Shown here: one piece after another, positions 1-8,308 of the stretch
Position numbering within the stretch: position 1 is the first letter of the stretch
How the letters are laid out: every line of letters starts with the position of its first letter
Assembly: GCA_903954065.1 (NCBI GenBank)
Contig: CAJBME010000136.1
Coordinates: forward strand, 1 to 45,398
Direction: 5' to 3'
From: an uncultured bacterium
GTDB taxonomy: Bacteria > Verrucomicrobiota > Verrucomicrobiia > Verrucomicrobiales > V1-33
DNA length: 45,398 nucleotides
Program-made: the position numbers and the translations under genes
The notes under the pieces: generated by a model
What the model saw: the letters and a program-made list of their open reading frames with translations, nothing else
The model's database searches: none
What the model was told of the DNA's origin: nothing

Positions 1-440
1 CGCTAGAGACGCTCAACGCCAGATCAATCAACAGCCAAGTTTTGCCGGTTTTGGAACCACCGCCAATCACCATTTTCGCGCCCTTGTGGAGAACGCCACT
101 GACCAGCTCTTCGGGTAGAACCGGTTCGGTTTCATTGAGTGTGGCGCCGCTCACCCAATCAGGAAGCGGTGGGCGTTTACTTTCCTGCTTCGAGGATCGC
201 GCTGGAGGCGTGATGGTCGCGCGGTCGGTGGATGCGCCTGATGATGTCGGCGGCGAGCCAGACGGGCATTGTGAAGCCAAGTCGGCGGCCGTCTCGGTGG
301 GTGGTGGCGGCGGTGAGTAATCCTCGTCCAAACCGTCGTCCGGTATCGTTTCCGGTGGAGGCGGTATGATCATGGTCGGCGGCTTCTTTGGCGCCCGGCG
401 TTGTGGCTTGTCCGTGACTAAAGTTGTGAAAGAAGGCATG
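1..440 (-). CDS. RepA/RecA-like ATPase, N-terminal part (runs off the left edge)
   Basis: Only the first 146 residues are in the window. The ATG is at 440, just after the stop of the primase-like gene (444), so the two are probably co-transcribed. The first ~95 residues are low-complexity and rich in Pro, Ser and Thr. A short segment (VLPEELVSGVLHKGAKMV) then leads into a Walker A motif GGGSKTGKT at residues 126-134. This lead-in and P-loop are typical of the RecA-fold AAA_25/RepA-like ATPases (hexameric helicase type) found next to primases in phages, plasmids and integrative elements. The Walker B and sensor motifs lie outside the window, so helicase activity is inferred. It fits as the replication ATPase of the element whose integrase is at 2077-3315. 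Confidence 0.75.
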
Positions 441-443
441 ACG

Positions 444-1481
444 TTAAAATGCGAAAAGTTTTGAAATCAAACTGGCGTGACTGGAGGGGTTGCGGGCGAT
501 GTCTCCGAGGTCCTTATGTCCCGTCGGTAGGCGAAAGAGTTTAACTGATGCACCGGCCGCGTGGAGGTCGGCGCACCATGAGGCGGCACCTTTTGCGCCT
601 GCTATACCTTTGTCTGGAACAACGCGCACCAATCGGCCGGCCAGCTTGGCCAGCAGGTCAGGTGCGGCGGAGAATTTACTGCCTGATGAGACGGCGGCCA
701 ACGTCGTCCAATTCCATCCTGCCTCGGCGAATCCGATTAGCGCGGCCGCTTCGAGAAGTCCGACGCAACCTTCGACAAGTAGGACCGGTTGCGGGTCGCT
801 TCCAAGCAAACAAGCACCGACGAAAGCGCCTTCGCTGCCTAGGAAGTTCAACGCCTTGTGCCCGCCATCGCACGGCTCGCCACTAAGCGGTCGCCATTGC
901 GCGAATAATCCTTCACGAATCACAAACACGCGCTGTCCGTCGTGGTCTGCCACCTTTAGAAGTCCGGCCGCGTCGATGGCGCGGACGGCGCACGGGTCGA
1001 GCTTTCGCACGCTGGCAATTTGTTCGATGTCTTGCGGAGTCGGATCGTGGAATGCGGGCCATCTTGATCGCTCAAACCGGCGGATGTCTCTTGCGCGCTC
1101 ATCGCTGATGATTCGTGTCTTCCCCGGGGAGGCGGTGACTTGCGGAGGCGGAGGCGATGATGAGCCATGCCCACTCAGCGGCGCATCGTCACCGGCCCAC
1201 TGCAACACGGTCTGGATCGCGGCCGGTCGGCCCTCCTTGACGACGAGTTCGACAAAATCAATCACGTCACCGGTGGCGTGTGTTTTGTGATCTTTGAATT
1301 TCCATCCGTCCTTGGCCATGAAGATTGAGAAGCACTGGCTTTTGTCCTCCCGGTCTGGTGGGCGGGTGACTGCGTTTCCGGCTCGTGGAGGATCGGGCAG
1401 ATTGAGTCTTCGCCATGCGTCGGCGATGCTCACGCGTTCCTTGGCGGCACTGATGCGCTCGCCCAGATTATTGGAAATCAT
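444..1481 (-). CDS. Primase-like protein (CHC2-like N-terminus without cysteines, Toprim-like C-terminus)
   Basis: 345 aa if it starts at the ATG at 1481. The frame stays open upstream to 1745, but that part overlaps the HTH gene and reads as low-quality protein; no start has a good ribosome binding site. Residues 17-78 follow the DnaG zinc-domain layout (SIADAWRRLNL, a mid-strand FSIF...DGWKF, then GDVIDFVE), yet the zinc-binding Cys/His set is absent. Residues ~231-330 look like a Toprim domain: LLVEG with Glu237, VVPDKG with Asp290, and a downstream KDLGD. This layout occurs in primases of phage-derived and integrative elements. Expected role: priming DNA synthesis for the element together with the downstream ATPase. 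The loss of zinc ligands is unusual, and DNA recognition may differ from DnaG. Confidence 0.6.
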   Translation of the reverse strand: MISNNLGERISAAKERVSIADAWRRLNLPDPPRAGNAVTRPPDREDKSQCFSIFMAKDGWKFKDHKTHATGDVIDFVELVVKEGRPAAIQTVLQWAGDDAPLSGHGSSSPPPPQVTASPGKTRIISDERARDIRRFERSRWPAFHDPTPQDIEQIASVRKLDPCAVRAIDAAGLLKVADHDGQRVFVIREGLFAQWRPLSGEPCDGGHKALNFLGSEGAFVGACLLGSDPQPVLLVEGCVGLLEAAALIGFAEAGWNWTTLAAVSSGSKFSAAPDLLAKLAGRLVRVVPDKGIAGAKGAASWCADLHAAGASVKLFRLPTGHKDLGDIARNPSSHASLISKLFAF

Positions 1482-1609
1482 GTGGTGGATGAGCCACCAC
1501 CGCTCTCTTGCAAAATCGCAAAACCAGCCTAAGGGTTCGGTCTCTAATCGCCCCAAAGGCTGGCTGTCGTCTTCGCTCGCGGAGGCGGCGGCTCTTTTTT
1601 TTGGGTGGG

Positions 1610-1840
1610 TTAGCAGGTGCCTGGACGAATGCGTGTCGAGCAAGGAACACCGTTTTCTTCGATGCTGAGGATGTCGCTCATGCGATAGCGTGGATGCCGT
1701 CCCACTTGTACGTATGGTAACGCTCCCGCTTTGCGAAGGCGCCAAAGCGTGACATCTGTTCGTTGCCAGCGGGTCTGTAGTTGTGCGTCGGTGAGGAGTT
1801 GCGCGACTGGCGCTTGGGTTTTGTATGACTGGCTTTTCAT
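1610..1840 (-). CDS. Small helix-turn-helix protein, excisionase/AlpA-like
   Basis: 76 aa from the ATG at 1840; an in-frame ATG at 1894 would add 18 residues, and neither start has a clear ribosome binding site. The core (LLTDAQLQTRWQRTDVTLWR followed by LRKAGALPYVQVGRHPRYRMSDIL) matches the winged-HTH MerR-like fold of HTH_17/excisionase proteins: helix, turn, recognition helix, then a wing with the conserved G-R-x-x-R-Y-R. Between an integrase and a primase, such proteins act as excisionase (recombination directionality factor) or as the transcriptional activator of the element. An 8-bp inverted repeat lies just upstream at 1930-1950. Confidence 0.65.
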   Translation of the reverse strand: MKSQSYKTQAPVAQLLTDAQLQTRWQRTDVTLWRLRKAGALPYVQVGRHPRYRMSDILSIEENGVPCSTRIRPGTC

Positions 1841-1929
1841 GCGAATTGCTTGGGTCTGCGGAGGATGTATTTCGTCCGCTTGAGGTTCACCCATCCCACA
1901 CAGTCAAACAGTGGCAAGGCGCAAACGCG

Positions 1930-1950
1930 GAAATCTTCCCTCAAGATTTC
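1930..1950. promoter_or_regulatory. Inverted repeat upstream of the HTH gene, possible operator
   Basis: GAAATCTT, a 5-base spacer, then AAGATTTC: a perfect 8-bp inverted repeat in the space between the HTH gene and the integrase gene. Its position ahead of a small DNA-binding protein suggests an autoregulatory or excisionase binding site. This is inferred from position and symmetry only. Confidence 0.35.
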
Positions 1951-2048
1951 TCTTGCAACTTGCGGACATATTTCGCCATAACTAGCTGATCACAAGCGTT
2001 CTACATTCACCGGGAGGAAGGATGAAGATAGTGACTTGACGATGCTAT

Positions 2049-2061
2049 CCCCCATTGGGGG
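2049..2061 (-). terminator. GC hairpin after the integrase gene, terminator-like
   Basis: CCCCC-ATT-GGGGG lies 16 bases past the integrase stop codon. The stem is strong but short, and no T-run follows on the minus strand, so it may only pause or stabilise the transcript. Confidence 0.3.
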
Positions 2062-2076
2062 AGTCGTTAAGCGGAT

Positions 2077-3315
2077 TTATTCCGGCATCTCCAAGTGAAT
2101 CGCCCTTTTTGAGGAAATATACGTGGAGGCGGTCACCCGTATATCACGGTGGCCCAGTGCCTCGCTGGTCTCAAAAACACCGAAGTGCTGATGGATCATG
2201 GAGCCAAATTCTTTCCGGTTCTTGTGGATCGGGTGGTGGCAATCCCAGCCTTTTCCACGAAGCCATTTCAAGACTTTTTCAAATGCCACATCAGCGCGGT
2301 ATCCTGACCATTTCTTTTTGCGCAGTGGAGCCAATGGTGCGATGACGAAGCCATCATCCACGCCCGCCCGCCACTCGGTCAACACGTCGATCATGCCGGG
2401 TGCGATGGCCAGAACGCGCTCAGATGCGCCAGTTTTGACTGCTCCTTGCTCGGTACTTTGCACGGAAATCCGGCCTGCTACTAGGTCAATATGCGACCAT
2501 CTAAGCCTGTCGATCTCGGCCCGGCGGAGTCCGAATTGTACTGCCAAGATGATCGTCTTGTAACCATCGGGCGGAAGCTCGGTTTTGGCATCACTGAGCA
2601 AGGCGCCCACATCCACATCACTCTTGTATCGCGGAGTTGGCAATCGAAACCGCTTAACGCCTTTACTTGGGTTCGGCGGCATGACCAATCCTGCGTCAGC
2701 ATAGTGAACGGCAAGTGCCGCGGTCCATGCGCGGCTGAATGCTGAAAGCGTACCGTCAGCGCTCCGCTTCTTGGTTGCGGCCTTCAAATCATCATCATCC
2801 GATACGGAGATAAATTCCCGCTGCCATCGGCGCACCAAGTCCGAAGTGACTGATGCCAAGTCGATCTTGTCGATAGCGTTACGACGGGCGGACTTTGCCT
2901 CATTCGTCGCCCGCGTGTTGTATTCTTCAATCCCCGCCGCTGATGCTGCGACGACGCGTAGCGCTGAATAAATCCTGATCTTGGTCGATTGCCGGAGGTG
3001 AGTGCCTCGCTCTTCAATAATCTTGATTATCGCGCCCACAGTCGCACTTGCTGGTGGTGGCGGTGTTGGCTTGCGGCGAGTGCCAAACGCGCTCACAGCG
3101 GCATCCCAGCCTTCATCCCTGGCCGATGAGTAGAAGGCGGCGGCACGTTCTGCGGCGGTCTGCTTATTGCCGCTGTCGAGAGAGAGCTGGCGGCGCTTGC
3201 CACCGATGGCGAGGCGCATTGACCAGCAGGCGTCGGTCTGTCCGTTCGCTTGGGTTTGCTTGAAAATGCGCTGATGCCAGTACCGGCTGTCTCGTTTGCT
3301 GAATGTCGTGGCCAT
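2077..3315 (-). CDS. Tyrosine recombinase (phage-type integrase)
   Basis: 412 aa from the ATG at 3315. The C-terminal catalytic domain has the full residue set: Arg264 in FGLRRAEI, a hairpin lysine at Lys294, the H-x-x-R box at His364/Arg367, His389 in LGHRD, and the nucleophile Tyr399 in STY. The N-terminal half (about residues 85-210) fits the SAM-like core-binding domain, preceded by a basic region that may bind arm-type sites. It is the last gene of the element before chromosomal sequence, as expected for an integrase beside its attachment site. No tRNA or recognisable att core is visible between it and the next gene, and the other element end is outside the window. All catalytic residues are present, so the protein is probably active. 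Confidence 0.9.
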   Translation of the reverse strand: MATTFSKRDSRYWHQRIFKQTQANGQTDACWSMRLAIGGKRRQLSLDSGNKQTAAERAAAFYSSARDEGWDAAVSAFGTRRKPTPPPPASATVGAIIKIIEERGTHLRQSTKIRIYSALRVVAASAAGIEEYNTRATNEAKSARRNAIDKIDLASVTSDLVRRWQREFISVSDDDDLKAATKKRSADGTLSAFSRAWTAALAVHYADAGLVMPPNPSKGVKRFRLPTPRYKSDVDVGALLSDAKTELPPDGYKTIILAVQFGLRRAEIDRLRWSHIDLVAGRISVQSTEQGAVKTGASERVLAIAPGMIDVLTEWRAGVDDGFVIAPLAPLRKKKWSGYRADVAFEKVLKWLRGKGWDCHHPIHKNRKEFGSMIHQHFGVFETSEALGHRDIRVTASTYISSKRAIHLEMPE

Positions 3316-3758
3316 GCGTCGATCATGACGACGGCCTGAACGTGATCAACTGGAAATGGCGGGTGGTGGCACAGTAACGACACTTTTACTGTGGACTTGT
3401 TCGGTTTTGTGTGGCCTCGTGTTGGGTTCAATCATCGAATGGTCAATGAGTTGCGTATTCAAAAGCCTTCACCAGCAAACCCTGCTTTACACTAGAGAGA
3501 TGTTCTGAAGGAACACCGCAGGGTGTGGGGGGATGGAGGTCGGAGGCACGCGACGATGCGGCGTTGCTTCAGAATCCAGATATGAAATCACCCTGCAGGC
3601 GGCAAAGCCGCCACTGTAGCCGGGTACGCTGGCCCCGGTTTACACACTTGGCCTTCGGGCCACATCGATCAAACGCCGCATTGGAAACGCCATCGTCCCA
3701 TTCGCTCAAGTGGCAAGGCATACCAGCCCAGGGCATCGCCCTCGTTGTTACACACAAG
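3316..3758. other. Gene-free stretch between the integrase and transposase debris
   Basis: I find no supportable gene here. It contains a hairpin GGCGGC-AAA-GCCGCC at 3598-3612. A 3' part (about 3620-3758), read on the minus strand, resembles the non-coding sequence that often follows IS-derived genes in Planctomycetes and Verrucomicrobia (for example GCGATGCCCTGGGCTGGTAT). The element attachment site should lie somewhere in this interval or closer to the integrase, but I cannot point to it. Confidence 0.4.
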
Positions 3759-4015
3759 TCATTGGTCGCGGATGTGCCAAACCAAGGACATGTCATGGAG
3801 GCGCTTGAGGCCCTCCCACAGTGTTTCCACCCCTGGTGGAGTTGTCGACTTACCGCCGCGCTCGATCCAGCCACCGAGTTTGCCCATGAGCTTGATTTTT
3901 TCGCCTAAAGTTGGGGTGTGGCCAAGGATCTGCGGTTGGATGTCGGCGCCTCTGGGCCGTGAGTTGAGTCGATGGCTCCAGCTGTCATCTGTCCTCCTCA
4001 GGGGGAGGAGCGGAA
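3759..4015 (-). pseudogene. IS4-type transposase remnant (C-terminal fragment)
   Basis: Read on the minus strand towards the TGA at 3759-3761, the frame encodes ADIQPQILGHTPTLGEKIK and then LMGKLGGWIERGGKSTTPPG and VETLWEGLKRLHDM. The pattern of LGE...KLGG, a PPG turn, LW.GL.RL and an aromatic end is the familiar C-terminus of a family of IS4-type transposases common in Planctomycetes and Verrucomicrobia. No start codon, N-terminal or catalytic DDE part is present: upstream the frame runs into the 3' end of the HtrA-like gene (stop at 4016). It is therefore a decayed fragment left after deletion. Family assignment comes from motif memory, not a search. Confidence 0.6.
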
Positions 4016-5332
4016 TTATGGCATAGCCGTTGGCTGCGGGTCGGATGAAGGGTTGGATGGCGGGAGAGTGGTCTCGGGGGCAGCCTGGGGGGCGGGAGGA
4101 GTCTCAGCGGCGGCAGCGGAGGCGGTAGTGCTGGTGTTCCGTTCGGGCACGGTGGCGTGGAGTTGGTGGGCGCGTTGCAGCGTTTTTTCCGCTTGGATGC
4201 GGGCTTGTTGCGCCGCGAGGATGGCCAGATCCGCTTTTTTCAGGTCTTCGCGGAGGCTCTCAAGATTGGGCAGGGTGAACTTGCCGGTGGTGACTCCGGC
4301 CAGAAGTAATTTCAAGTCAGCCGCCGGAATGGCCAAGCTTTCCACGCGGCCGGAGCGCGCGATGTCCAACCCCACCACCTGTCCATTCAAATCAACGAGC
4401 GGACCGCCGCATTCTTCCGGGGCCAGCACTAGATCGTGTTGAAACACATGGAAAAAACCGCGGCGATGACGGCTCAGCCGGCCACTCATCAAGACCATCG
4501 GGTCGTCCCCATGACTGAAATGGGCCATGAAATCACGTCGATCCATGAGAGTCACCGTCAGGTCGAGTTCCTCCGTGCCGCGGCGTATTTTCATTTTTAC
4601 GTCCTCTCCGGGTCGGCGTTTGCTGATCTCGCCGATCAACGCATCGGAATTTCCGACCCCCACCGCTTCCACCGAAAGAATGACATCGTCGGGTTTCAGG
4701 CCGGCGCGCTCGGCGGCTCCTCCGCTAAAGACTTCATCGATGATGGCGGCGGTCGAATCTCTGCGCCGCAGTTGCACTCCCAGATAGCCCTTGGGTCTCT
4801 CGTAGAGATTGCGGGGGCCAACGCTGGCCACGCCCACAGCCGCCACACCTTCGCTCGGGGAGGGGGCGGCAAGGAAACTGCCCGGCGTGGGCACGGGCTG
4901 ATCGCTCCACACCACCGGTTTTAAGCCGGTGGCTTCCACCTTCAGAAGAGCAAGATCATAGGCATCGAGACGGTCCATGACGCTGGCCGGGAGGCGCAGC
5001 CCCCCGGCGCATTCAATTTCTAGCTTCCCTTTTGAAGCGATCTCACTGGCTTTGGTTAACAGCCATCCTTCGCCGTGCACCGCGGTCGCGAGCGCCGCAT
5101 GGGAGCCATCGGCAAAGACGCGGTGAGTGGCCTGGGCAGCGGCGGCCACCACCGGGGTCAGCGTGTTTTTGATAGAGTTTTGTTCGCGACCATAGGTGCG
5201 ATCAAATTTCATGGAGCCAGTCCTCTCGGTGACGATTTCCGGCACATCAGCGGATGCGACGAAAACCGATGCCAAAGCGGCGGCGGCCGTAAATACGGCA
5301 GAAGAGGGCCTCAAAACGCAGAAACGAATCAT
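4016..5332 (-). CDS. HtrA-like pseudoprotease with internal PDZ domain
   Basis: 438 aa, signal peptide at residues 1-28. The trypsin-fold N-terminal lobe is recognisable (GWLLTKASEI and DAYDLALLKV), but the catalytic His position is Ser96 and the Ser position is Cys308 in PEECGGPLVDLNG; only Asp126 remains. A PDZ domain (about 182-262, GYLGVQL... GLKPDDVILSVE) lies between the Asp lobe and the CGGPL lobe, so it interrupts the protease fold instead of following it. The C-terminus has a coiled-coil stretch (about 352-392) and a Pro/Thr-rich tail. It overlaps the intact HtrA gene by 4 bases (ATGA), indicating coupled translation. I recall related secreted planctomycete/verrucomicrobial proteins with CGGPL, so the Cys may be a family trait. 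Likely role: a non-proteolytic partner or substrate-binding regulator of the adjacent HtrA in the envelope. Confidence 0.75.
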   Translation of the reverse strand: MIRFCVLRPSSAVFTAAAALASVFVASADVPEIVTERTGSMKFDRTYGREQNSIKNTLTPVVAAAAQATHRVFADGSHAALATAVHGEGWLLTKASEIASKGKLEIECAGGLRLPASVMDRLDAYDLALLKVEATGLKPVVWSDQPVPTPGSFLAAPSPSEGVAAVGVASVGPRNLYERPKGYLGVQLRRRDSTAAIIDEVFSGGAAERAGLKPDDVILSVEAVGVGNSDALIGEISKRRPGEDVKMKIRRGTEELDLTVTLMDRRDFMAHFSHGDDPMVLMSGRLSRHRRGFFHVFQHDLVLAPEECGGPLVDLNGQVVGLDIARSGRVESLAIPAADLKLLLAGVTTGKFTLPNLESLREDLKKADLAILAAQQARIQAEKTLQRAHQLHATVPERNTSTTASAAAAETPPAPQAAPETTLPPSNPSSDPQPTAMP

Positions 5333-6717
5333 GGAGTGGTGGGGCTGGGAGTGGAATCGGGAGTGGGTGCGGGAGTGGGTGGTAGCGGGGCGGTCAGAGT
5401 GACGCTGGTCTCGATCTCGGCTCCCCCGCGGCGCAGTTTGAATGAAACGACAGCTCCGGGCTCGAGCGGGGCCAGTGATTTGGCCAGTCCAAGGGCTCCG
5501 CCGAGGGGTGTGCCATCAAGGGATGTTAATTCGTCTCCGGTTTGCAAGCCGGCCCGAGCGGCAGGGCTGTCCGGCGCCACCTCCTGAATGATGGCCCCGG
5601 GGCCGGAAGGCGCGTCTTCCACATCGATCCCCAGCCAGATTTTGGGTGGCGCGGGAGCGGTCAGCCGCATGTCGAGTTGACGCAACGTCTGACGGGAAAG
5701 CAGCGAAATCTGGACATCGGTCGACGGGGCGCCCTCCCGGACGATTCGCAGTTGAACCTGATCACCGGGTTGCTGGCGGCTGATCAAGCGGATAAAACTC
5801 AGGTGATTGGCCAGCGCGACGCCCCCGAAGTGGGTGATGACATCACCTGGTTGCAGGCCTGCCATGGCCGCGGGACCCTGCGCTACCACGCTGCGAATGG
5901 TCACGCCGGGCGCTCTTTCACGGTCCAGTTCCGCCCCCATCACCGGGCGCTTTGGATCGACATCGCCGAGAATCAGCTCGCCCCATGACTCACCCTTGAG
6001 CATCCTGGCCCAGTCGGTGTGAAAGTTGTCGATGCCAATGTGGCGGTTGACGGTGAGTGGGCCGCCGATGGAACTGTGGATGCCGATCAGTTTTCCTTCG
6101 AGATCAAAAAGCGGACCGCCTGAGTCGCCGCCGATCAAGGTGCAGTCAGTGAAAAACGCGCCAAAATTATCCCGTCCCCAGACGCGGCCGACGCGCACGG
6201 GCGGGCTGCGGTCGTCTTCGAATCCACCGGGCTGGCCGAGGGCGACCACCCATGATCCTTTAGCCACATCATCGGAGGTACCGATCTCGACACACGGCCA
6301 TTCTTTCAGCGCTGGCTCGATGATCCGCACCATGGCCGCGTCGCAGGTGCGGTTGGCCCCCAAGACTTCGCCGCGGGCGCGCTGTCCGTCGGGGAGGACG
6401 ACGACGACTTCTTTGCGTTTGCCGTTCTCCGTGATGGCATCGGTCACATGAGCGGCTGTCAAGATGAGACCTTCTTCATTGATGATGACCCCGCTGCCGG
6501 TGCCGATCGGCGTGTCGCTGGTAATGGCCACCACAGCTGGTAGGACGCGGCTGACGACGGTCTTGATGCGCAGCTCCCGTTCCTTGAATTCCTCGATGCT
6601 AGGAAGTGATGGAGGTGGAGGAGAGGGGGGCGGTAGCGCGTCCGCTGCGGCGGCCCACCTCTGTGTGCTGCCCAGTAGGGACATGACCGCCACGATGCTC
6701 AGGCAGGCTTGCTTCAT
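5329..6717 (-). CDS. htrA: HtrA/DegP-type periplasmic serine protease with two PDZ domains
   Basis: 462 aa with an N-terminal signal peptide (about residues 1-25), a Pro-rich linker, a trypsin-like domain and two PDZ domains. The triad is intact: His90 in LTAAHV, Asp126 in CDAAMV and Ser199 in GGDSGGPL. PDZ1 spans about 260-345 (PGVTIRSV, GLQPGDVITHFGG) and PDZ2 about 362-445 (WLGIDVED, GLQTGDELTSLDG); the tail is Pro/Thr-rich. HtrA proteases degrade or refold damaged proteins in the periplasm. The stop overlaps the start of the HtrA-like pseudoprotease gene, so the pair is probably made in equal amounts. The ATG at 6717 gives a proper signal peptide. Confidence 0.9.
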   Translation of the reverse strand: MKQACLSIVAVMSLLGSTQRWAAAADALPPPSPPPPSLPSIEEFKERELRIKTVVSRVLPAVVAITSDTPIGTGSGVIINEEGLILTAAHVTDAITENGKRKEVVVVLPDGQRARGEVLGANRTCDAAMVRIIEPALKEWPCVEIGTSDDVAKGSWVVALGQPGGFEDDRSPPVRVGRVWGRDNFGAFFTDCTLIGGDSGGPLFDLEGKLIGIHSSIGGPLTVNRHIGIDNFHTDWARMLKGESWGELILGDVDPKRPVMGAELDRERAPGVTIRSVVAQGPAAMAGLQPGDVITHFGGVALANHLSFIRLISRQQPGDQVQLRIVREGAPSTDVQISLLSRQTLRQLDMRLTAPAPPKIWLGIDVEDAPSGPGAIIQEVAPDSPAARAGLQTGDELTSLDGTPLGGALGLAKSLAPLEPGAVVSFKLRRGGAEIETSVTLTAPLPPTPAPTPDSTPSPTTP

Positions 6718-6832
6718 CTGTTTAGGTGAGCAGTATAGGCGGTATCGAAATTTCTGGCAAGGCTGGCCTCAGGGTAAATTACCCGTTTCCCTGTCAGGGC
6801 GCCCCTCATGCCGGAGCGGACGGTCCCTTTGG

Positions 6833-7684
6833 TCAGGCCCCGATTTCAATGACCACGGCGGTCGTATTGTCACGCCCGGACTCGGCGACGGCTTCAGCCA
6901 CGAGCGGTCCGGCCTCGAGATTCATGGAGGCCATGCGGTCGGCCAGCGCATGATCCCAGAATCCATCGACCAGGCCGTCCGAACAAAGAAGAAACCGGTC
7001 ACCCGCTTCACATCCGACAGCTCCCAGTTGCGGCTCTACGAATTGATGGCCAGCGCCCAGAACCTTGTTTAAAACATTTCGGCGTGGATGAGTGCGTTGT
7101 TCGCGTTCATTGATTTTCCCCTGCCGGCGGAGCCAGCCGACATGCGTGTCATCATGCGAGAGCTGCCTCAGAGTGCCGTCCGCACGAGGTCGGTAATAAA
7201 GCCGTGAGTCGCCAATGTGCGCAAAATACAACCAGCCCGGCTTGAGCCAGGCCAGCGTCAACGTCGCCCCCATGCCCCGGCATTCTTCGTAGCTTGCCCC
7301 CAGCTTGTGCATCTCCGCATGCGTGCGAGTAAAAACTTCACTGAGAATGTCGCCAAAACTCGTCGCCAGTCCGATGGCACTTTGCCGGTAGTGACGCGGT
7401 AGCAAACGAGTGATCTGGTCGACCGCAATCCGGCTGGCAAATTCACCCGATTTCGCGCCCCCCATCCCGTCGCTCACCGCAAAAAGATAGTCGCCCTGAA
7501 CCAATGAGCCGTCACCCACTTTTCCTAAGCGTCTCACTCCTTCAGCATCAAAGGTCAGTGCCACAAAGGCGTCTTCGTTGTTCTTTCGGACGCGGCCGAC
7601 ATCCGTCTGGGCCGTCCAGCGGAGATGGGCGGGCGAGTCAGGCTCGGGCGTCGGGGTGGCCGCAGGATCGATCATAGGAATCAA
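6833..7684 (-). CDS. PP2C-family serine/threonine phosphatase
   Basis: 283 aa, close to the size of bacterial PrpC/Stp1 enzymes. Metal-binding and catalytic motifs appear in order: TDVGRVRKNNEDAF near residue 28, FAVSDGMGG, a GDSRLYY box, LCSDGLVDG and the C-terminal GRDNTTAVV. No membrane segment or signal peptide is visible, so it is cytoplasmic. PP2C enzymes reverse Ser/Thr phosphorylation; here the gene lies 144 bases after a minimal kinase-like gene on the same strand, which suggests an antagonistic pair. An ATG three codons further in is an equally possible start. Confidence 0.92.
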   Translation of the reverse strand: MIPMIDPAATPTPEPDSPAHLRWTAQTDVGRVRKNNEDAFVALTFDAEGVRRLGKVGDGSLVQGDYLFAVSDGMGGAKSGEFASRIAVDQITRLLPRHYRQSAIGLATSFGDILSEVFTRTHAEMHKLGASYEECRGMGATLTLAWLKPGWLYFAHIGDSRLYYRPRADGTLRQLSHDDTHVGWLRRQGKINEREQRTHPRRNVLNKVLGAGHQFVEPQLGAVGCEAGDRFLLCSDGLVDGFWDHALADRMASMNLEAGPLVAEAVAESGRDNTTAVVIEIGA

Positions 7685-7828
7685 GAAGCATCCATAGCCA
7701 CGGCGGTTCCAGTGACGAGGAAGAAAATTCTGGGTGCGGCGGGTGCGAGTCCGGTCATGGGGCCGGTCATGAGTCAGGACCGGACGCGGACGCGGTCGTG
7801 GATTGGTTCGGTGCGGAGGTTTGGATTT

Positions 7829-8233
7829 TCAGTGGCTCGGGTGGTCTGGCGGCGCCGACTCATCGAGGATGGTGGCGAATTCAAAATCGATCAGGCAGAA
7901 GCGGCCGTCGCCTGGCCGGTAGGTGACGTTGCGCAGGTATGGGTCATCGTGGCGCACGCCATATTCCTCTAATTCGGCGAAGAGAGATTTGAGTCGTTCT
8001 TCGCCGAGCTGGGTGACTCTTTGTCCGCAGTTGGTGGTGACCATTTTGAAGTGGGTCTCATCGGCCTCGAGGAGGCGGGGGACGAACGGGCAACCGCGTG
8101 CTTCGAGGTGGCGCAACACTTTGACTTCATTGGCAAAGCGGCTCCCGGCGTCCGGGCCGCGAAATGTTTTGTGCACCCGACCGTCATAGCTCAGGCGCAC
8201 AATGGCGCGTTGGGTGTCTTTGACTTTTTCCAT
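7829..8233 (-). CDS. Minimal protein-kinase-like protein
   Basis: 134 aa from the ATG at 8233 (an upstream in-frame TTG at 8275 would add 14 residues). The catalytic residues of the kinase fold can be placed: Lys22 (VHKTFRG), Glu36 (FANE), the H-x-D-x(4)-N loop at His95/Asp97/Asn102 (GVRHDDPYLRNV) and a DFG-like LIDFEFA with Asp116. There is no classical glycine-rich loop and almost no C-lobe beyond the metal-binding Asp, so it is about half the length of an ordinary kinase and closer to the compact RIO/Bud32/LPS-kinase-like folds. Neighbours are lpxI (75 bases upstream) and the PP2C phosphatase. The substrate could be a protein, or a lipid A/sugar intermediate given lpxI; I cannot decide. 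Confidence 0.65.
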   Translation of the reverse strand: MEKVKDTQRAIVRLSYDGRVHKTFRGPDAGSRFANEVKVLRHLEARGCPFVPRLLEADETHFKMVTTNCGQRVTQLGEERLKSLFAELEEYGVRHDDPYLRNVTYRPGDGRFCLIDFEFATILDESAPPDHPSH

Positions 8234-8308
8234 GGGAGATGGGAACACACTGGCTTCGTCTTGACTGCGGGGCAACCGGTATTGGGGACGGTTTGGCCGA
8301 CGGGCGGC

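Noticed and set aside
490..1290. 266-codon plus-strand frame opposite the primase-like gene
   Set aside because: The minus-strand frame carries CHC2-like and Toprim motifs; the plus frame has low-quality composition.
3525..3908. Plus-strand frame in the transposase debris
   Set aside because: It is antisense to the readable transposase fragment and shows no motif.
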